Assembly: GCF_904849725.1 (NCBI RefSeq) | Contig: NC_058521.1 | Location: forward strand, 145,604,744-145,668,743 | DNA: 64,000 nucleotides | Direction of reading: 5' to 3' | Source of the DNA: Hordeum vulgare subsp. vulgare | Lineage: Eukaryota; Streptophyta; Magnoliopsida; Poales; Poaceae | Shown: positions 34,284-47,078 of the stretch, piece by piece | How positions within the stretch are numbered: position 1 is the first letter of the stretch | Layout of the letters: the number at the start of each line of letters is the position of its first letter | Translations under genes and position numbers: made by a program | Notes under the pieces: generated by a model | Seen by the model: only the letters and a program-made list of their open reading frames with translations | Told to the model about the DNA's origin: nothing | Databases searched by the model: none

Positions 34284-35830
34284 GCGCCACAGGAACAACT
34301 TCATGCGCCCTGCTACACCCACTTGGTTGAAGTGATGGTTGAATAACCTCATCAAGTTTTCACCATCCTCCCACTCAATTCTTTCGAGAGAAACTTTTCC
34401 TCGAGAAAGGACCGGTTTCTAGAAACAAACACTTTGCTTCCGGATCTAAGATAGGAGGTATACCCAACTATTTTGGGTGTCCTATGAAGATGCATTCATC
34501 CTCTTTGGGTCCGAGCTTATCAGGCTGAAACTCTTTCGCATAAGCATCGCAGCCCCAAACTTTTAAGAAACAACAGTTTAAGAAACAACAGCTTAGGTTT
34601 CTCTAAACCATAGTTCATACGGTGTCATCTCAACGGAATTACGTGGTGCCTTATTTAAAGTGAATGTTGTTGTCTCTAATGCCTAACCCATAAACGATAG
34701 TGGTAATTTGATAAGAGATATCATAGTATGCACCATATTTAATAGGGCACAGCTATGGAATAAGGACACACCACCAGACTATGGTGTTCCAAGTGGCATT
34801 AATTGTGAAACAATTTTCTCATTGTCTTAAATGTTTACCAAACTCGCAACTAAGATATATATGTTTAACTCCATGATCACATCGTAGAAATATTATCCTC
34901 TTGTCACGATGATCTTCAACTTCACTCTAAAATTACTTGAACCTTTCAATAAATCATACTTGAGTTTCATCAAGTAAATATACCAGTATCTACTCAAATT
35001 GTCTGTGAAGTAAGAACATAATGATATCCACTGCGTGCCTCAGTACTCATTGGTTTTCACACATCAATATGTATTACTTCCAACAAGTTACTTTCTTGTT
35101 CCATCTCACTTGAAAACGAGGTCTTCAGTCATCTTGCCCATGTGGTATGATTTGCATGTCTCAAGTGATTCAAAATCAAGTGAGTCCAAATGATCCATCT
35201 GCATGGAGTTTCTTCATGCGTTTATACCAATAGGCATGGTTCACATGTCTCAAACGATTCGAAAACGAGTGAGCCCCAAGGATCCATCCCTATGAAGCTT
35301 CTTCATACGGTTTGTACCAATATGACTGAAGCGGCAGTGCCACAAGTAAGTGGTACGATCAGTACTACTTTGTATCTTTTGGCAACAATATAATGAACAT
35401 GTGGATCACTACGATCAAGATTCAATAAACCGTTCATTTTAGGTGCAAGACCATTGAAGGTATTATTTAAATAACCAGAATAACCATTATTCTCTATAAG
35501 TGAATAACCGTATTGCAATTAACATAATCCAATCATGTTTTGCTCAAAGTAAACACCAAATAACAGTTATATAGGTTTAACAATAACCCCGATGGTAGAG
35601 GAAGCGTGCGATGTTTGATCACATCAACCTTGGAAACACTTCCAACACACATCCTCACCTCGCCTTTAGCTAGTCTCCGGTTTTTCCGTAGATTTTATTC
35701 TGAGTTACTAACACTTAGCAACTAAACCGGTATCTAATACCCTGGTGCTACTAGGAGTACTAGTAAAGTACACATCAAGATCATGTATATCCAATATACT
35801 TTTGTTGACTTTGTCAGCCTTCTCATCTAC
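34284..35830 (-). pseudogene. Element E pol remnant: integrase region
   Basis: The minus strand carries decayed copia integrase. At 35303-35518 is the pre-integrase segment (YSLIENNGYSGYLNN). Next comes the zinc-binding region, in which about 90 bp are present twice (around 35141-35230 and 35231-35320). The core follows down to 34289, near the solo LTR. No catalytic triad can be read in one frame. Assignment rests on order and on colinearity with element F. Confidence 0.65.
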
Positions 35831-36760
35831 CAAGTATCTAGGGTAGTTCCTCTTCAGTGACTCTTCCCCTCATTACAGAAGCATTTAGTCTCGGGTTTGG
35901 GTTCAACCTTGGGTCTCTTCAGTAGAGCAGCAACTTGTTTGCCATTTCACGAAGTGTCCCTTCATGCCCTTGCCCTTCTTGAAACTAGTGGTTTTACTAA
36001 CCATCAACAAGTGATGCTCCTTCTGGATTTCTACTTTTGCGGTGTCAAACATAGTGAATAGCTCAAGGATCATCATATCTATCCCTCACATGTTATAGTT
36101 CATCACGAAGCTCTAGTAACTTGGTGGCAGTGACTTTGGAGAACCATCACTACCTCATCTAGAAGATCAACTCGCACTCGATTCAAGCGATTGTAGCACT
36201 CAGACAATCTGAGCACATGCTCAATGATTGAGCGTTTCTCCCTTACTTTGTAGACAAAAAATCTTGTTCGAGGTCTCATACCTCTCAACGAGGGCACGAG
36301 CATGCAATCCCAATTTCATCTCTTGGAACATCTTGTATGTCCCGCGATGTTCGAAACATCTTTAGCGCCTCAATTCTAAGCCATTTAAGCAATATGCATT
36401 GAAGTATCATGTAGTTATCTAAAACGTGTATGTCGGATGTTCACAACATCCACAGACCATGCTTGGGGTTCGGCACACCGAGCGGTGCATTAAGGACATA
36501 AGCCTTCGGCTCAGCAATGAGGACAATCCTCAGTTAACGAACCCAGTCCGCATAATTGCTACTTCTGTCTTTCAACTAAGTTTTCTCTAGGAACATATCA
36601 AAACTCATAGAGCTACAGCGCAAGTTGTAACATAAATTGCAAAGACCTTTTGACTATGTTCATGATAATTAAGTTCATCTAATCAAATTATTTAATGAAC
36701 TCCCACTCAGATCCACTTTCCTCTAGTCATCCAAGTGATACATGATCCACATCGACTAGC
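35831..36760 (-). pseudogene. Element E gag remnant
   Basis: Copia gag is recognisable on the minus strand near 36103-36330 (the region corresponding to MFQEM...ARALVERYE in element F) and by a worn zinc-knuckle region near 35850-35930 following a Lys/Gly-rich segment. Multiple stops and shifts are present. The sequence is colinear with F gag (41340-42270). Confidence 0.65.
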
Positions 36761-37752
36761 CCGTGTCTGATCATCACGTGAGAAGGACTAGTCATCAATG
36801 ATGAGCATCTCCATGCTGATTATATCATCCATACGACTCATGTTCGACCTTTCGGTCTCCCGTATTCGAGGCCATGTCTGTACATGCTAGGCTCGTCGAG
36901 TCAACCTAAGTGTTCTGCGTGTGTAAACTGGCTTACACCCGTTGTATGTGAACATTAGAATCTATCACACCCGATCATCACGTGGTGCTTCGAGACAACG
37001 ATCCTTCGCAACGATGCACACTTAGGGGAATACATATGTCGAAATTTTAATGAGGGGTCATCATTGTCAGCGGCATGACACCATGATCTCCATCATCATG
37101 ATCTCCATCACTGTGTCTTCGTGAAGTCATCACGCCAACTATTACTTCTACTACTATAGTTAACGTTTAGCAATAGAGTAAAGTAATCACATGGCGTTGC
37201 ATCTCATACAATAAATTAAGACAAGTCATGTGGCTCCTGCCGGTTGTCATACTCATCGACATGCAAGTCGTGAATCCTATTACAAGAACATGATCAATCT
37301 CATACATCACATATGTAACATCACATCCTTTTGGCCATATCACATCACATAGCATACCTTGCAAAAACAAGTTAGACGTCCTCTAATTGTTGTTGCAAGT
37401 TTTACGTGGCTGGTTAGGGTTTCTAGAAAGAACGCTTCTTACCTAGTTACAGCCACAACATTGATATGCCAATGCTATTTACCCTTCATAAGGAGCCTCT
37501 TCATCAAATCTGATCCGACTAAAGTGGGAGAGACACACACCCGCTAGCCACCTTATGCAACTAGTGCATGTCGGCCAGTGGAACCAGTCTCACGTAAGAG
37601 TACGTGTAAAGTCGGTCCGGGCCGCTTCATCCCACGATGCCGCTGAATCAAGATAAGACTAGTAACGGCAAGCAATTGACAAATCACCGCACACAACTTT
37701 TGTGTTCTACTCGTGGATAGAATCTATGCATATAACCTAGCTCGGATGCCAC
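36761..37752 (-). other. Leader and primer site of element E
   Basis: This is the non-coding BARE-type leader, colinear with 40224-41340 in F and 48228-49337 in G. The primer site (37740-37751) is worn to TGGCATCCGAGC on the minus strand. No ORF of interest is present. Confidence 0.75.
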
Positions 37753-38141
37753 GGTTGGGGAACATAGTATTTTTAAAAAAATTCTTACGCCATACCAAGG
37801 ATCTATCTAGGGGAGACCAGGAACGAGCAAAGGGGTAGGGCATTTTCATACCTTTGAAGATCGCTAAGCGGAAGCGTTGCTAGAACACGGTTGATTTAGT
37901 CGTACTCACAGCGATTCAGATCGTGGTAGATTCCGATCTATGCACCGAACAACGGTGCCTCTGCGTTCAACACACGTGCAGCCCGGTGACGTCTCTAACG
38001 CCTTGATCCAGCAAGGAGGGAGGAGAGGTTGAGGGAGAGCTCTGGCAGCACGAGGGCGTGGTGACGGTGGAGCTGTGTGGTACTCCGACAGGGGTTCGCC
38101 AAGCACTATAGAGGACGAGGAGGAGGAAGAGTAGGGTTGTG

Positions 38142-38142
<1 letters not shown>

Positions 38143-38181
<39 letters not shown>
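38143..38181. repeat. (GA)n microsatellite
   Basis: About 19 uninterrupted GA units lie inside LTR E. Arg-Glu repeat ORFs reading through it are artefacts. Confidence 0.95.
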
Positions 38182-38185
<4 letters not shown>

Positions 38186-38374
38186 GTCTCAAAACAGCTC
38201 CAAACCCTCCACTATATATAGGAGGAGAGGGAGGAGGGTGCCCACCCATAGGGTTTCCACACTAAGGGGTGCGGAAGCCCTCGATGGGTGGAGGGGTGGT
38301 GCCCTAGGGTGGGCCTTGGGCCCAAGGCAGCCCCTCCACGCCTAGGGTCTGGCCCCTCAGCCCCTTGATGCGCC

Positions 38375-38379
38375 TTGGG
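38375..38379. other. Target-site duplication of element F, left copy
   Basis: TTGGG precedes the F 5' LTR and is repeated at 47074-47078. Confidence 0.9.
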
Positions 38380-40209
38380 TGTTGGAAATATGCCTTAGAG
38401 GCAATAATAAATTGGTTATTATTATTCCTTGTTCATGATAATCGTTTATTATCGATGTTATAATTGTATTGATTGGAAACTCAAATACATGTGTGGATAC
38501 ATAGAGAACAAACTGTCCCTAGTGAGCCTCTACTTGACTAGCTCGTTGATCAAAGATGGTCAAGGTTTCCTGGCCATAGGCAAGTGTTGTCACTTGATAA
38601 TGGGATCACATCATTAGGATAACGATGTGATGGACAAGACCCAAACTATAAACGTAGCATATGATCGTGTCAGTTTATTGCTACTGTTTTCTGCATGTCA
38701 ATGTATTTGTTCCTATGACAATGAGATCATGCAACTCCTGGGCACCGGAGAAGTACCTTGTGTGTATCAAACATCGCAACATTACTGGGTGACTATAAAG
38801 GTGCTCTACAGGTATCTTCAAAGGTGTCTGTTGGGTTGTCATGGATCAAGCCTGGGATTTGTCACTCCGTGTGACGGGGAGGTCTCTGGGGGCCCACTGG
38901 GTAATACAACATCACAACAAGACTTGCAAGCAATGTGACTAAGGAGTTAGTTACGGGATCTTGTATTACGAAACGGGTAAAGAGACTTGTCGGGAACGAG
39001 ATTGAACTAGGTATGAAGATACCGACGATCGAACCTTGGGCAAGTAACATACCGAAGGATAAAGGGAACAGCATACGGGATTAACTGAATCCTTGACATA
39101 GAGGTTCAACCGATAGAGATCTTCGTAGAATATGTAGGAGCCAAAATGGACATCCAGGTCCCACTATTAGTTATTGACCGGGGAGTGTCTCAGGTCATGT
39201 GTGCATAGTTCTCGAACCCGCTAGGTCTGCACACCTAAGGTTCGGTGATGTTTTAGTATTATTGAGTTATGTGTGTTTGGTAACCAAAAGTTGTTCGGAG
39301 TCCTATATGAGATCCTGGACATCACGACGAGCTCCAGAATGGTCCGGAGGTACAAATTAATATATAGGAAAGTGGGTGTTGAACTCCGGAAAAGTTTCGG
39401 GCATTTTCGGCAGTGCACTCGGAGTGACGAATAGATTCTGGGGGTCAACCAGGTGGGCCCACCCACCCCAAAGGGTCTCACGGGCTATGGGAGGACGTCG
39501 ACCATCCCTTAGTGGGTTGGACGAAGCCTCCTCTAAAGCCCAAGGCAGATTGGAGGTAGGAAGGAAAGAAACCCAAAGGTGGAAAAGGTGGAAAGGGTTT
39601 CGAAGTGGAGAGGAGGAAACGTACTCTTAGTAGGATTGGAGTAGGACTCCTCCACCTCCAATTTCGGCCAATCCTTGAGAGTTTGAGGCTGCCTCCTCCC
39701 CTCTCTCCCTCCTGTATATACTAGAGGATTTAGAGGGAAAATCTAACCCTAATTACCACGTGCTCCCTCTACTTCTCTCTAGATCTGTTTCTCCTCTAGT
39801 CTAGTTCGGCGGTGCTTAGGCGAAGCCCTGCTAGATTAGTTCACCACCACCACCACCACCACGATGTCGTGCTGGAGAACTCATCTACCTCTCCGCCCCT
39901 CTTGCTTGATCAAGAAGGCGGAGATCGTCATCGAGCTGTACGTGTGCTGAACGCGGAGGTGCCGTCCGTTCGGCACTAGATCGGGATGGATCGTTATGGG
40001 ATCGCGACACGGATCGTGATGAGATCGCGGGACGGGCTGCACTTTGGATCGCGAAATGTTCCACTACATCAACCGCATTATATATGCTTCTTCTTACCGA
40101 TATACAAGGGTATGTAGATTCACTCTTCCCTCTCGTAGATGATCATCACCATGGATAGGTATTGCATGTGCGTAGGAAATTTTTGTTTCCCATGCTACAT
40201 TTCCCAACA
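38380..40209 (+). repeat. 5' LTR of element F
   Basis: The LTR is 1,830 bp, from TGTTGGAAATATGCC to TTTCCCAACA, which is the usual BARE-1-type length. A TATA-like GTATATAC lies near 39714, and a short CAC microsatellite near 39842-39862. ORFs within are not coding. Confidence 0.93.
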
Positions 40210-40210
40210 G

Positions 40211-40223
40211 TGGCATCATGAGC
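40211..40223 (+). other. Primer-binding site, element F (worn tRNA-iMet)
   Basis: TGGCATCATGAGC is one base past the LTR and matches TGGTATCAGAGC imperfectly. Confidence 0.8.
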
Positions 40224-41340
40224 TAGGTTCATGCGTAGATGATATCTTGAGTAGAACACAAAAGAGTTTGTGGGCGTTGATGTTCAATTTGCTTCCCTCC
40301 TTAGTCTTTTCTTGATTCGGCGGTATTGTTGGATTGAAGCGGCTCGGACCAACCTTACTCGTACGCTTACGAGAGACCGGTTTCATCGACTGACATGCAA
40401 CTAGTTGCATAAAGATGACTGGCAGGTGTCTGTTTCTTCAACTTTAGTTGAATCAGAGTTGACCGAGGTGGTCCTTGGAGAAGGTTAAATGGCAATTTGC
40501 ATATCACCGGTGTGGCTTTGCCTAAGTAAGATGTGATCATACTAGATACCCATAGCGGCCACGTAAAACATGCAACAACAAATTAGAGGGCGTCTAACTT
40601 GCTTTTGCAGGGTATGCATGTGATGTGATATGGTCAATGACATAATATGATATATTGGATGTATGACATGATCATGTTGTAATAGTTAAATATAGACTTG
40701 CACGTCGATGCTACGGCAACCGGCAGGAGCCATAGGGTTGTCTTGAAACTAACATTTGTGCTTGCAGATGCGTTTAATATATCGCTAGGTAGTTGCTTTA
40801 GTAGTAATAGCATAGATAGCACGACAACCTCGATGGCGGCATGATGATGGAGATCATGGTGTGACGCCCGTGACGATCGAGATCATGCCGGTGCTTGGAT
40901 GATGGAGATCAAGAAGCACATGATCCTGGCTATATCATGCACTTATGATTTGCATGTGATGTTAATCTTTTTATGCACCTTATTTTTCATAGAACGACGG
41001 TATAACTATTAGGTGATCCCTCACTAAAATTTCAAGATAAAATTGTGTTCTCCCCAACTGTGCACCGTTGCGAATCTTCATCGTTTCGAGACACCACATG
41101 ATGATCGGGTGTGATAGACTCAACGTTCACATACAATGGGTGCAAAACAGTTGCACAAGCGGAACACTCGGGTTAAACTTAACGAGCCTAGCATGTAAAT
41201 ACATGGCCTCGGAACACAAGAGACCGAAAGGTCGAGCATGAATCATATAGTTGATATGATCAACATGGAGATGTTCACCACGGAAACTATATTCAACTCA
41301 CGTGATGATCGGTCTTGAGTTAGTGGATTTGGATCATGTG
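40224..41340 (+). other. Leader of element F
   Basis: This is the non-coding BARE-type leader, colinear with E and G leaders; repeated GATGGAGATCA-type motifs occur near 40850-40920. No gene is seen. Confidence 0.75.
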
Positions 41341-42270
41341 CCACTTGAATGATTAGAGGGATGTCTATTTGAGTGGGAATTATTAGTAATATGATTAGCT
41401 AAACTCGATTATCATGAACATAGTCAAAGGGTCTTTGCAAATTATGTTGTAGCTTGCGGTGTAGCTCTACTATTTTTGATATGTTCCTAGAGAAAATTTA
41501 GTTGAAAGATGATAGTAGCAATTATGCGGAATGGGTCTGTAAACAAAGGATTGTCCTCATTGCTGTGTAGAAGACTTATGTCCTTAATGCACCGCTCAGT
41601 GTGCTGAACCTCGAGTGTCGTCTGTGGATGTTGCGAACATCTGACATACACGTTTTTGATGACTACGTGATACTTCAGTGTGTAATGCTTAACGGCTTAG
41701 AATTGAGGCGCCAAAGACATTTTGAACGTCACGGAACATATGAGATGTTCCAAGAGATGAAATTGGGATTTCATGCTCGTGCCCTTGTTGAGAGGTATGA
41801 GACCTCCGACAAGATTCTTTGTTTACAAAGTAAGGAAGAAAAGTTGAATCGTTGAGCATGTGCTCAGATCGTCTGAGTGCTACAATTGCTTGGATCAAGT
41901 GGGAGTTAATCTTCCATATGAGATAGTGATGGTTCTCAAAATTCACTGCCACCAAGCTACTAGAGCTCGTGATGAACTATAACAGATCAGGATAGATGTG
42001 ATGATCCTTGAGCTATTTGCGATGTTTGACACCACGAAAGTAGAAATCAAAAAGGAGCATCAATTGTTGATGGTTAGTAAAACCACTAGTTTAAAGAAGG
42101 GCAAGGGCAAGAAGGGATACTTCATGAAATGGCAAACCAGTTGTTGCCCTAGTGAAGAGACCAAAGGTTGAACCCAAACCCGAGACTGAGTGCTTCTATA
42201 ATGAGGGGAACAGTAACTGAAGAGGAACTACCCTAGATACTTGGTAGATGAGAAGGCTAGCAGAGTCGAC
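41341..42270 (+). pseudogene. Element F gag remnant
   Basis: The best open piece (41601-41855) carries the copia gag segment MFQEMKLGFHARALVERYE. Downstream, a Lys/Gly-rich segment and a worn zinc-knuckle region (near 42180-42240) follow. Start and end are approximate because of stops and frame changes. Confidence 0.65.
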
Positions 42271-42399
42271 AGAAGTATATTGGATATACATGATATTGAT
42301 GTATAATTTACTAGTACTCCTAGTAGCACGAGGGTATTAGATACCGGTTCGGTTTCTAAGTGTTAGTAAATCAAAATAAAAGCTACGGAATAAATGGAG

Positions 42400-45200
42400 A
42401 CTAGCTAAAGGCGAGGTGACGATATGTGTTGTAAGTGTTTCCAAGGTTGATGTGATCAAACATCGCACACTCCCTCTGCCATCGGGATTAGTGTTAAACC
42501 TAAATAATTGTTATTTGGTGTTTGCGTTGAGCATGAACATGATTAGATCGTGTTTATTCCAATACAGTTATTCATTTAAAGGGAATAATGGTTATTGTAT
42601 TTGTTTGAATAATTACCTTCAATGGTTTACTGAATCTCGATCGTAGTGGTACACATGTTCATAATGTTGATGCCAAAAGATACAAAGTAGTAATGATAGT
42701 ACCTCTTACTTGTGGCACTGCTGCTTGAGTTATATTGGTATAAAATGCATGACGGAAATCCATGCTGATGCATCTTTGTACTCACTCATTTTTGAAACGT
42801 TTGAGACATGCAAACTATGCCTATTGGTATAAACGCATGAAGAAACTCCATGCAGATGGATCATTTGGACTCAATGGATTTGGAATCACTTGAGGCATGC
42901 AAATCATACCACATGGGCAAGATGACCGAAGGCCTCATTGTTTCAGTGAAATGGAACAAGAAAGTAACTTGTTGAAAGTAATACATTTTGATGTGTACAG
43001 TCCAATGAGTGTTGAGGCACGCAGTGGATATCGTTATGTTCTTACTTCACTCGCGATTTGAGTAGATACATGAGTATTTGCTTGATGAATCACAAGTCTG
43101 AAATATTGAAAAGTTCAAGCTATTTCAGAATGAAGATCTTCGTGACAAGAGGATAAAATGTCTACGATATGATCATAGAGATGAATATCCGAGTTGCGAG
43201 TTTGGTACACAGTTAAGACAATGTGGAAATTGTTTCACAACTAATGCCACCTGGAACACCATGGTGGGATGGTGTGTCCGAACATCATAGCCGCATCCTA
43301 TTGGATATGGTGCATACTATGATGTCTCTTATCGAATTATCACTATCGTTTTTGGGTTAGGCATTAGAGACATCCGCATTTGATTTAAATAGGGCACCAC
43401 ATAATTCCATTGAGATGACACCACATGAACTATGGTTTGGAGAAATCTAAGCTATCGTTTCTTAAAAGTTTGGGGTTGCGACGCTTATGAGAAAAAATTG
43501 AGTCTGATAAGCTCGAACCCAAAGCGGATAAATGCATCTTCATAGGATACCCAAAACATTTGGTGTATCTCCTATCTCAGATCCGGAAGCAAAGTGTTTG
43601 TTTCTAGAAACGGGTCCTTTCTCGAGGAAAAGTTTCTCTCGAAAGAATTCAGTGGGGGATGGTGGAAACTTGATGAGGTTATTGAACCATCACTTCAACC
43701 AGTGTGTAGTAGGGTGTAGGAAGTTGTTCCTGTGGTGCCTATACCAATTGAAGTGGAAGCTAATGATAGTGATCATGAAACTTTGGATCAAGTTACTACA
43801 AACCTCGTAGGTCGACAAGGTCACGTACTGCTAGAGAGTGGTACAGTAACCCTGTCTTGGAGGTCATGTTGTTGGAGAACAATGAACCTACGAGCTATGG
43901 AGAAGCGATGGTGGGCCTACATTCCGGCAAATGGATGGAGGCCATAAAATCCGAGAGAGGATCCATGTATGAAAAAAAGTGTAGACTTTGGGAGAACTAC
44001 TTGATGGTCGTCAGACTATTAAGTATAGATGGAACTTTAAAAGGAAGATAGACGATGATGGTGAAAAGTCACCATTAAGAAAAGCTCGACTTGTCGCAAA
44101 GATGTTTTTGACAAGTTCAAAGAGTTGACTATGATGAGACTTTCTCACTCTTAGCGATGCTAAAAGTCTGTTGGAATTATGTTAGCAGTTTCTGCATTAT
44201 TTATGAAATATTGCACATAGGATGTCAAAACATTGTTTCCTCGACGGTTTCCTTGAGGAAAGGTTGTATGTGATACAGGCAGAAGGTTTTTTCAATCCTA
44301 AGGATGCTAACAAGTATGCACGCTCCAACGATCCTTCTATGGACTGGTGCAAGCATCTCGGAGTTGGAACATATGCTTTGATGAGATGATCAAAGCTTTT
44401 GGGTTTATACAAGCTTTATGAGAAACTTGTATTTCCAAAGAAGTGAGTAGGAGCACTATAGAATTTCTGGTAAGTATATGTGGTTGACATATTGTTGATA
44501 GAAAGTAATGTAGAATTTCTGGAAAGCATAAAGGGTTGTTTGAAAGTAGTTTTTCAAAGGAAAACCTGGATAGAGCTACTTGAACATTGAGCATCAAGAT
44601 CTATAGAGATAGATCCAAACGCTTAATAGAACTTTCAATGAAATGCATGCCTTGACAAGTTTTTGAAGGAGTTCAAAATAGATCAGCAAAGAAGGAGTTC
44701 TTGGTTCTGTTGTAAGGTGTGAATTTGGGTAAGACTCAAAGCCTGACCACGGTACAAGAAAGACAAAGGACAAAGGTCATCCCCTATGCTTTAGCCATAG
44801 GCTCTAAAGTATGATATGTTGTGTATCGCACCTGATGTGCGCCTTGTCATGAGTATGTCAAGGGGTACAAAGAGTGATCCAGGATTGAATCACTGAACAG
44901 CGGTCAAAGTTATCCTTAGTAACTAGTAGACTAAGGATTTTTTTTCTCTATTATGGAGGTGATTAAAGGGTTCATCGTAAAGGGTTATGTCGATGCAAGC
45001 TTTGACACTAATCATAATAACTCTGGGTAGTAAACCGGATGCGTATAGTGGAGCAGTCATTTGGAATAGTTCCAAATGGGGCATAGTACCAGCATCTATA
45101 TGATGACATAGAGATTTGTAAAGCACACACGGATCTGAAAGGTTTAGAGCAATTGACTAAAAACCTCTCTCACAAGAAAGACATGATCGAACCCCAGAAC
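42400..45200 (+). pseudogene. Element F pol remnant: integrase, RT, RNase H
   Basis: Copia pol order is recognisable by pieces. The pre-integrase region lies near 42500-42660, followed by a zinc-binding region with a tandem duplication of about 89 bp (42735-42823 and 42824-42912). The integrase core decays over 42920-43500. The RT entry linker at 43732-44051 contains VMLLENNEPTSYGEAMVG and KWMEAIKSE. RNase H decays to about 45200. No intact catalytic motif survives in a single frame. The gene is non-functional. Confidence 0.65.
42735..42912 (+). repeat. Tandem duplication of about 89 bp in the F integrase zinc region
   Basis: Two diverged copies both encode a segment ending in a Glu-x-Cys-Lys type motif (FETCKLC in copy 1, LEACKSY in copy 2). 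The corresponding duplication exists in element E near 35141-35320. Confidence 0.7.
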
Positions 45201-45274
45201 TGTATGTGTGTTAGATTCATTACAATCACACAGTGATGTGACCTAGATTATTGACTCTAGTGCAAGTGGGAGAC

Positions 45275-47073
45275 TGTTGGAAATATGCCCTAGAGGCAAT
45301 AATAAATTGGTTATTATTATTCCTTGTTCATGATGATCTTTTATTACCCATGCTAGAATTGTATTGATTGGAAACACAAATACATGTGTGGATACATAGA
45401 CAACATATTGTCCCTAGTGAGCCTCTAGTTGACTAGCTCGTTGATCAAAGATGGTCCAGGTTTCCTGGCCATAGGCAAGTGTTGTCACTTGATAATGGGA
45501 TCACATCATTAGGAGAATGATGTGATGGAAAAGACCCAAACTATAAACGTAGCATAGGATCGTGTCAGTTTAATGCTACTGTTTTCTGCATGTCAATGTA
45601 TGTGTTCCTATGACCATGAGATCATGAAACTCCCGGACACCGGAGGAATACCTTGTCTGTATCAAACATCGCAACATTACTGGGTGACTATAAAGGTACT
45701 CTACAGGTATCTTCAAAGGTGTCTGTTGGGTTGGCATGGATCAAGACTAGGATTTGTCACTCCGTGTGACGGAGAGGCATCTCGGGGCCCACTCGGTAAT
45801 AAAACATCACAACAAGACTTGCAAGCAATGTGACTAAGGAGTTAGTTACGGGATCTTGTATTACGGAACGAGTAAAGCGACTTGCCGGTAACGAGATTGA
45901 ACTAGGTATGGAGATACCGATGATCAAATTCGGGCAAGTAACATACCGAAGGACAAAGGGAACAGCATACGAGATTAACTCAATACTTGACATAGAGGTT
46001 TGACCGATAGATATGTTCGTAGAATATGTAGGAGTCAATATGGACATCCAGGTCCCGCTATTGGTTATTGACCGGGGAGTGTCTCAGGTCATGTACGCAT
46101 AGTTCTCGAACTCGCAGGGTATACACACATAACGTTGAGTGACGTTTCGGTATTATTGAGTTGTGTGTGTTTGATAACCAAAAGTTGTTTGGAGTCCCAG
46201 ACGAGATCCTGGACATCATGAGGAGCTCCGGAATGGTCCGGAGTTAAATATTGATATATAGGAAAGTGGGTTTTGAACTCCGGAAAAGTTTTAGGCATTT
46301 CCGGCATCGTACGGGGAGTGACAAATGGGTTCCGGGGTTCCACCAGTGGGCCCACCCACCCCAAAGGGTCTCATGGGCTATGGGAGGACGTGGACCAGCC
46401 CTTAATGTCTAGCCTAAGCCTCCACTAAAGCCCATGGCAGATTGGAGGTGGGAAGGAAAGAAACCCAAAGGTGGAAAAAGTGGAAAGGGTTTCCAAGTGG
46501 AGAGGAGGAATCCTACTCCTAGTAGGATTGGAGTAGGTGTCCTCCACCTCCAATTTCGGCCAAACTTGAGGGTTTGAGGCTGCCTCCTCTCCTCTCTCTC
46601 TCGTATATATACTAGAGGATTTAGAGGGAAAAGCTAACCCTAATTGACGTATGCTCCCTCTACTTCTCTCTAGATCTGTTTCTCCTCTAGTCTAGTTTGG
46701 CGGTGCTTAGGCGAAGCCCTGCTGGATTAGTTCACCACCACCACCACGCCGCCGTGTTGGAGAACTCATCTACCTCTCCTCCCCTCTTGCTGGATCAAGA
46801 AGGCGGGGATCGTCATCGAGTTGTATGTGTACTGAACGCGGAGGTGTCGTCCGTTCGGCACTAGATCGGGATGGATCGTTATGGGATCGCAGGACGGGCT
46901 GCAATTTGGATCGCGAAGATGTTCCACTACATCAACCGCATTATATACACTTCGCCTTAGCAATCTACAAGGGTATGTAGATTCACGCTCCCCTCTAGTA
47001 GATGATCATCACCATGGATAGGTATTGCGTGTGCGTAGGAAAATTTTTGTTTCCCATGCTACGTTTCCCAACA
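45275..47073 (+). repeat. 3' LTR of element F
   Basis: The LTR is 1,799 bp, with the same ends as the 5' LTR and preceded by the polypurine tract GTGCAAGTGGGAGAC. Visible differences from the 5' copy are frequent, so F is older than M. The TATA-like box lies near 46604. Confidence 0.92.
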
Positions 47074-47078
47074 TTGGG
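47074..47078. other. Target-site duplication of element F, right copy
   Basis: TTGGG directly follows the F 3' LTR. Confidence 0.9.

Larger units (their letters stand above)
37753..38379 (-). repeat. 5' LTR of element E, primer-site side
   Basis: This is the U5 side of the LTR, split by F; it continues at 47079. The terminal TG of the plus-strand reading is mutated to GG. A GA microsatellite (38143-38181) lies within. Confidence 0.82.
38380..47073 (+). mobile_element. Element F: complete BARE/Angela-type copia, decayed coding region
   Basis: This is a complete insertion of about 8.7 kb: 5' LTR 38380-40209, primer site 40211-40223, leader, gag and pol remnants, polypurine tract 45260-45274, 3' LTR 45275-47073, flanked by TTGGG. 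It sits inside the 5' LTR of element E in opposite orientation. Coding regions are full of stops. Confidence 0.92.

Noticed and set aside
38077..38345. ORFs with Arg-Glu repeats
   Set aside because: Produced by the GA microsatellite inside LTR E.
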